From contig NZ_VOSC01000025.1 in NCBI RefSeq assembly GCF_007997385.1, positions 697,565 to 761,564 on the forward strand: a stretch of DNA of 64,000 bases, read 5' to 3'. This DNA is from Seonamhaeicola algicola. Lineage in GTDB: Bacteria > Bacteroidota > Bacteroidia > Flavobacteriales > Flavobacteriaceae. Positions 61,815-64,000 of the stretch are shown here, one piece after another (the first letter of the stretch is position 1; each line of letters begins with the position of its first letter). The notes under the pieces are model-generated. The model was not told the DNA's origin, made no database searches, and saw only the letters and a program-made list of their open reading frames with translations. The translations under genes and the position numbers were made by a program.

Positions 61815-62891
61815 ATGTTAGAGAAATTACAAATAGTTAAGCAACGTTTTGATGAGGTTAGTGATTTAATTATTCAACCAGATATTATCTCAGATCAAAA
61901 ACGTTATGTAGAATTAAACCGAGAATATAAAGATCTTAGAATTTTAATGGATAAGCGCGAAGCTTACATTGAATTAACTAATAATTTGGCTGAAGCCGAA
62001 GAAATAATTTCTGATGGCAGTGATGCTGAAATGGTTGAAATGGCCAAAATGCAATATGATGAAGCTAAAACAGGTATTCCAAAATTAGAAGAAGAAATTA
62101 GAGTATTGCTAATACCTAAAGATCCTGAAGATGCTAAAAATGCAGTAGTAGAGCTACGCGCGGGTACAGGTGGTGATGAAGCAAGTATTTTTGCAGGCGA
62201 TTTGTTTAGAATGTACACTAAATATTGTGAAGGTCGAGGTTGGAACGTAAGTACGGTAGATTTTAGTGAAGGTACTAATGGCGGATTTAAAGAAATTCAA
62301 TTTGAAGTATCTGGTGATGATGTTTACGGAACTTTAAAGTTTGAAGCCGGAGTACACCGCGTACAACGTGTACCACAAACCGAAACACAAGGGCGAGTGC
62401 ATACTAGTGCAGCAACCGTAATGGTATTTCCCGAGGCTGAAGAATTTGATGTAGAAATAAACCCTAAAGATGTTCGTATAGATTATTTCTGTTCTTCAGG
62501 TCCTGGTGGGCAGTCTGTAAACACAACATATTCGGCAGTGCGTTTAACGCACATTCCAACGGGGTTGGTTGCCCAATGTCAAGATCAAAAATCACAACAT
62601 AAAAACAAAGAAAAAGCCTTTAGAGTATTACGCTCTAGATTATACGATTTAGAATTAGCCAAAAAGCAAGAAGAAGATGCAGCCAAACGTGGCAGTATGG
62701 TAACTTCGGGTGATAGAAGTGCTAAAATTAGAACCTACAACTACCCACAAGGGCGCGTAACAGACCACAGAATTGGTTTAACGCTTTATGATTTACAAAA
62801 TATTGTAAACGGCGATATTCAAAAAATAATAGATGAACTTATGTTGGCTGAAAATACTGAAAAGTTGAAAGCTAGTGATGAAACCATCTAA
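61815..62891 (+). CDS. prfA: Peptide chain release factor 1
   Basis: A 358-residue class I release factor. The GGQ motif that triggers peptidyl-tRNA hydrolysis is in [20 protein letters not shown], followed by the [19 protein letters not shown] and [17 protein letters not shown] regions. An N-terminal helical domain is present. RF1 reads UAA and UAG stops. It is 104 bases upstream of pyrF and could be co-transcribed with it. Confidence 0.97.
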   Translation: MLEKLQIVKQRFDEVSDLIIQPDIISDQKRYVELNREYKDLRILMDKREAYIELTNNLAEAEEIISDGSDAEMVEMAKMQYDEAKTGIPKLEEEIRVLLIPKDPEDAKNAVVELRAGTGGDEASIFAGDLFRMYTKYCEGRGWNVSTVDFSEGTNGGFKEIQFEVSGDDVYGTLKFEAGVHRVQRVPQTETQGRVHTSAATVMVFPEAEEFDVEINPKDVRIDYFCSSGPGGQSVNTTYSAVRLTHIPTGLVAQCQDQKSQHKNKEKAFRVLRSRLYDLELAKKQEEDAAKRGSMVTSGDRSAKIRTYNYPQGRVTDHRIGLTLYDLQNIVNGDIQKIIDELMLAENTEKLKASDETI

Positions 62892-62994
62892 TCTCTTTTT
62901 AATTCTTTTCAAAACGAAAAGCGAGTAGCGGTAAAGAAAATTAAACATAACAAAAACAACATAATAGTTTCCTCAATTGGAGGATTAAGGAGGA

Positions 62995-63813
62995 ATGACA
63001 ACAGCGCAATTAGTATCAGAAATAAAAAGAAAAAAATCCTTTCTATGTATTGGTTTAGATGTAGATTTAAATAAAATACCCCAACATCTTTTAAAAGAAA
63101 ACGATCCTATTTTTGCTTTTAATAAAGCTATTATTGATGCAACACATCATTTATGTGTGGCCTACAAACCCAATACCGCTTTTTATGAAGCTTACGGTAT
63201 TAAAGGTTGGCAAGCTTTAGAAAAAACTATTAACTATTTAAACAAAAATTACCCTGAAATTTTTACAATAGCCGATGCTAAACGTGGTGATATTGGTAAT
63301 ACAAGCACCATGTATGCCAAGGCTTTTTTTGAAGATTTAGCTTTTGATTCTGTAACCGTAGCACCCTATATGGGTAAAGATTCTGTAGAACCCTTTTTAA
63401 CTTTTGAAAATAAACATACCATTTTACTAGCTTTAACATCCAATCAAGGCGCGTTTGATTTTCAAACAAAAACGGTTAATGATAAAGAACTTTATAAAGA
63501 AGTGCTAGAAACATCAAAAAACTGGACAAACTCTGAAAACCTTATGTATGTGGTTGGCGCTACTAAGGCTGAATATTTAGCCGAAATTAGAAACATAATT
63601 CCTAATAGTTTTTTACTAGTACCAGGTGTTGGTGCTCAAGGCGGTAACTTACAAGATGTTTGTAAATATGGTATGAGTAATAATGTTGGCTTGTTAATAA
63701 ATTCATCTAGAGGTATTATTTACGCTTCAAATGATGTGTGTTTTGCAAATGCAGCAGCTAAAAAAGCACAAGAACTTCAGCTGCAAATGGAAGTTGAGTT
63801 AAAACGTTATTAA
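62995..63813 (+). CDS. pyrF: Orotidine 5'-phosphate decarboxylase (long type)
   Basis: A 272-residue decarboxylase of the longer, type 2 form: [28 protein letters not shown], and the catalytic [15 protein letters not shown] (Lys and Asp), then [16 protein letters not shown] and the phosphate-binding [12 protein letters not shown] and [10 protein letters not shown]. It makes UMP in pyrimidine synthesis. Its leader has two AGGAGG-like runs and a CCTC/GAGG hairpin, unusual for this AT-rich genome, with the last run only one base from the ATG. Confidence 0.95.
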   Translation: MTTAQLVSEIKRKKSFLCIGLDVDLNKIPQHLLKENDPIFAFNKAIIDATHHLCVAYKPNTAFYEAYGIKGWQALEKTINYLNKNYPEIFTIADAKRGDIGNTSTMYAKAFFEDLAFDSVTVAPYMGKDSVEPFLTFENKHTILLALTSNQGAFDFQTKTVNDKELYKEVLETSKNWTNSENLMYVVGATKAEYLAEIRNIIPNSFLLVPGVGAQGGNLQDVCKYGMSNNVGLLINSSRGIIYASNDVCFANAAAKKAQELQLQMEVELKRY

Positions 63814-63862
63814 ACGCCTTTTAACTACTATTTGTAACAGGAAATTATAGGTTTTCTATACA

Positions 63863-64000
63863 ATGAACAATTTTAAAGATCAACTTAATAGAACTGTATG
63901 TTTCAATAAAACCCCACAACGAATAATTTCTTTAGTACCAAGTCAAACAGAATTGTTGTGTGATTTGGGTTTAGAGGCTTCAATAGTTGGTGTAACTAAA
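63863..64000 (+). CDS. BtuF-like cobalamin/metal-binding protein, N-terminal part (runs off window)
   Basis: The first 46 residues are in the window: FKDQLNRTVCFNKTPQRIIS then LVPSQTELLCDLGLEASIVG, the opening of a helical-backbone metal receptor domain (TroA/BtuF superfamily). There is no signal peptide in the visible part, which is unusual for a periplasmic binding protein but familiar in Bacteroidetes. The substrate is probably a corrinoid or chelated metal; the fragment is too short to decide. Confidence 0.75.
   Translation, partial: MNNFKDQLNRTVCFNKTPQRIISLVPSQTELLCDLGLEASIVGVTK

Noticed and set aside
1..64000. CRISPR arrays, tRNA or rRNA genes, insertion sequences, transposases, integrases.
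   Set aside because: I looked for regularly spaced repeats, cloverleaf-type sequences and transposase motifs and saw none, so the PUL shows no direct trace of a mobile element in this window.

Overview
The window is AT-rich DNA (roughly one third G+C by eye) with the hallmarks of a marine Flavobacteriaceae chromosome: SusC/SusD pairs, type IX secretion (T9SS) sorting tails, -7 promoter boxes of the TAnnTTTG type, few Shine-Dalgarno sites, a eukaryote-like GSII beside GSIII, DUF4249 and DUF3078 proteins. I do not name a genus.

Bases 1 to about 42,720 form one large polysaccharide utilization locus (PUL) for a sulfated red-algal galactan, most likely of the carrageenan class (kappa/beta-carrageenan or furcellaran). 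The best substrate clue is the GH16 at 39721-40662, which resembles known kappa-carrageenases over most of its length. Layout: (1) a SusC tail, SusD and two surface lipoproteins (1-4769); (2) a secreted jelly-roll protein on the minus strand (5152-5934); (3) an AraC-type regulator (6196-7053); (4) a GH16, a small helical secreted protein and a sulfatase (7174-10122); (5) a catabolic operon with an enolase-superfamily cycloisomerase, aldehyde dehydrogenase, HpcH/HpaI aldolase, sugar porter, DgoD-like dehydratase, two sulfatases and a GH127 (10351-21969); (6) a second SusC/SusD pair (22295-27194); (7) an FG-GAP protein, GH2, sulfatase, GH16 with CBM-like and T9SS domains, second FG-GAP protein, GH42-like enzyme, kappa-carrageenase-like GH16 and PhoD-like phosphoesterase (27417-42613), closed by a strong terminator.

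Inferred workflow: surface GH16 enzymes cut the polymer, SusC/D import oligosaccharides, periplasmic sulfatases, GH2 and the GH42-like enzyme trim them, the MFS porter moves small sugars inward, and cytosolic GH127 plus the dehydrogenase, cycloisomerase and aldolase convert 3,6-anhydrogalactose to central metabolites. No sugar kinase is present in the window.

From 42,721 to the end the content is mostly housekeeping: XdhC and a MobA-like protein, a 50-residue protein missed by ordinary ORF cut-offs, a Ca2+/Na+ antiporter, GSII and GSIII (divergent), PurM, a DUF3078 protein, B12-dependent ribonucleotide reductase, a TonB-dependent receptor with DUF4249, a small ABC system, PrfA, PyrF and the start of a BtuF-like protein.

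The most striking unlisted signal is a predicted short antisense RNA in the leader of the second SusC gene. It has a minus-strand promoter, a 5' hairpin, and a terminator whose stem pairs fully only in the minus-strand RNA. A second regulatory candidate is an Ile/Val-rich 19-codon ORF followed by a terminator just upstream of the 50-residue protein.
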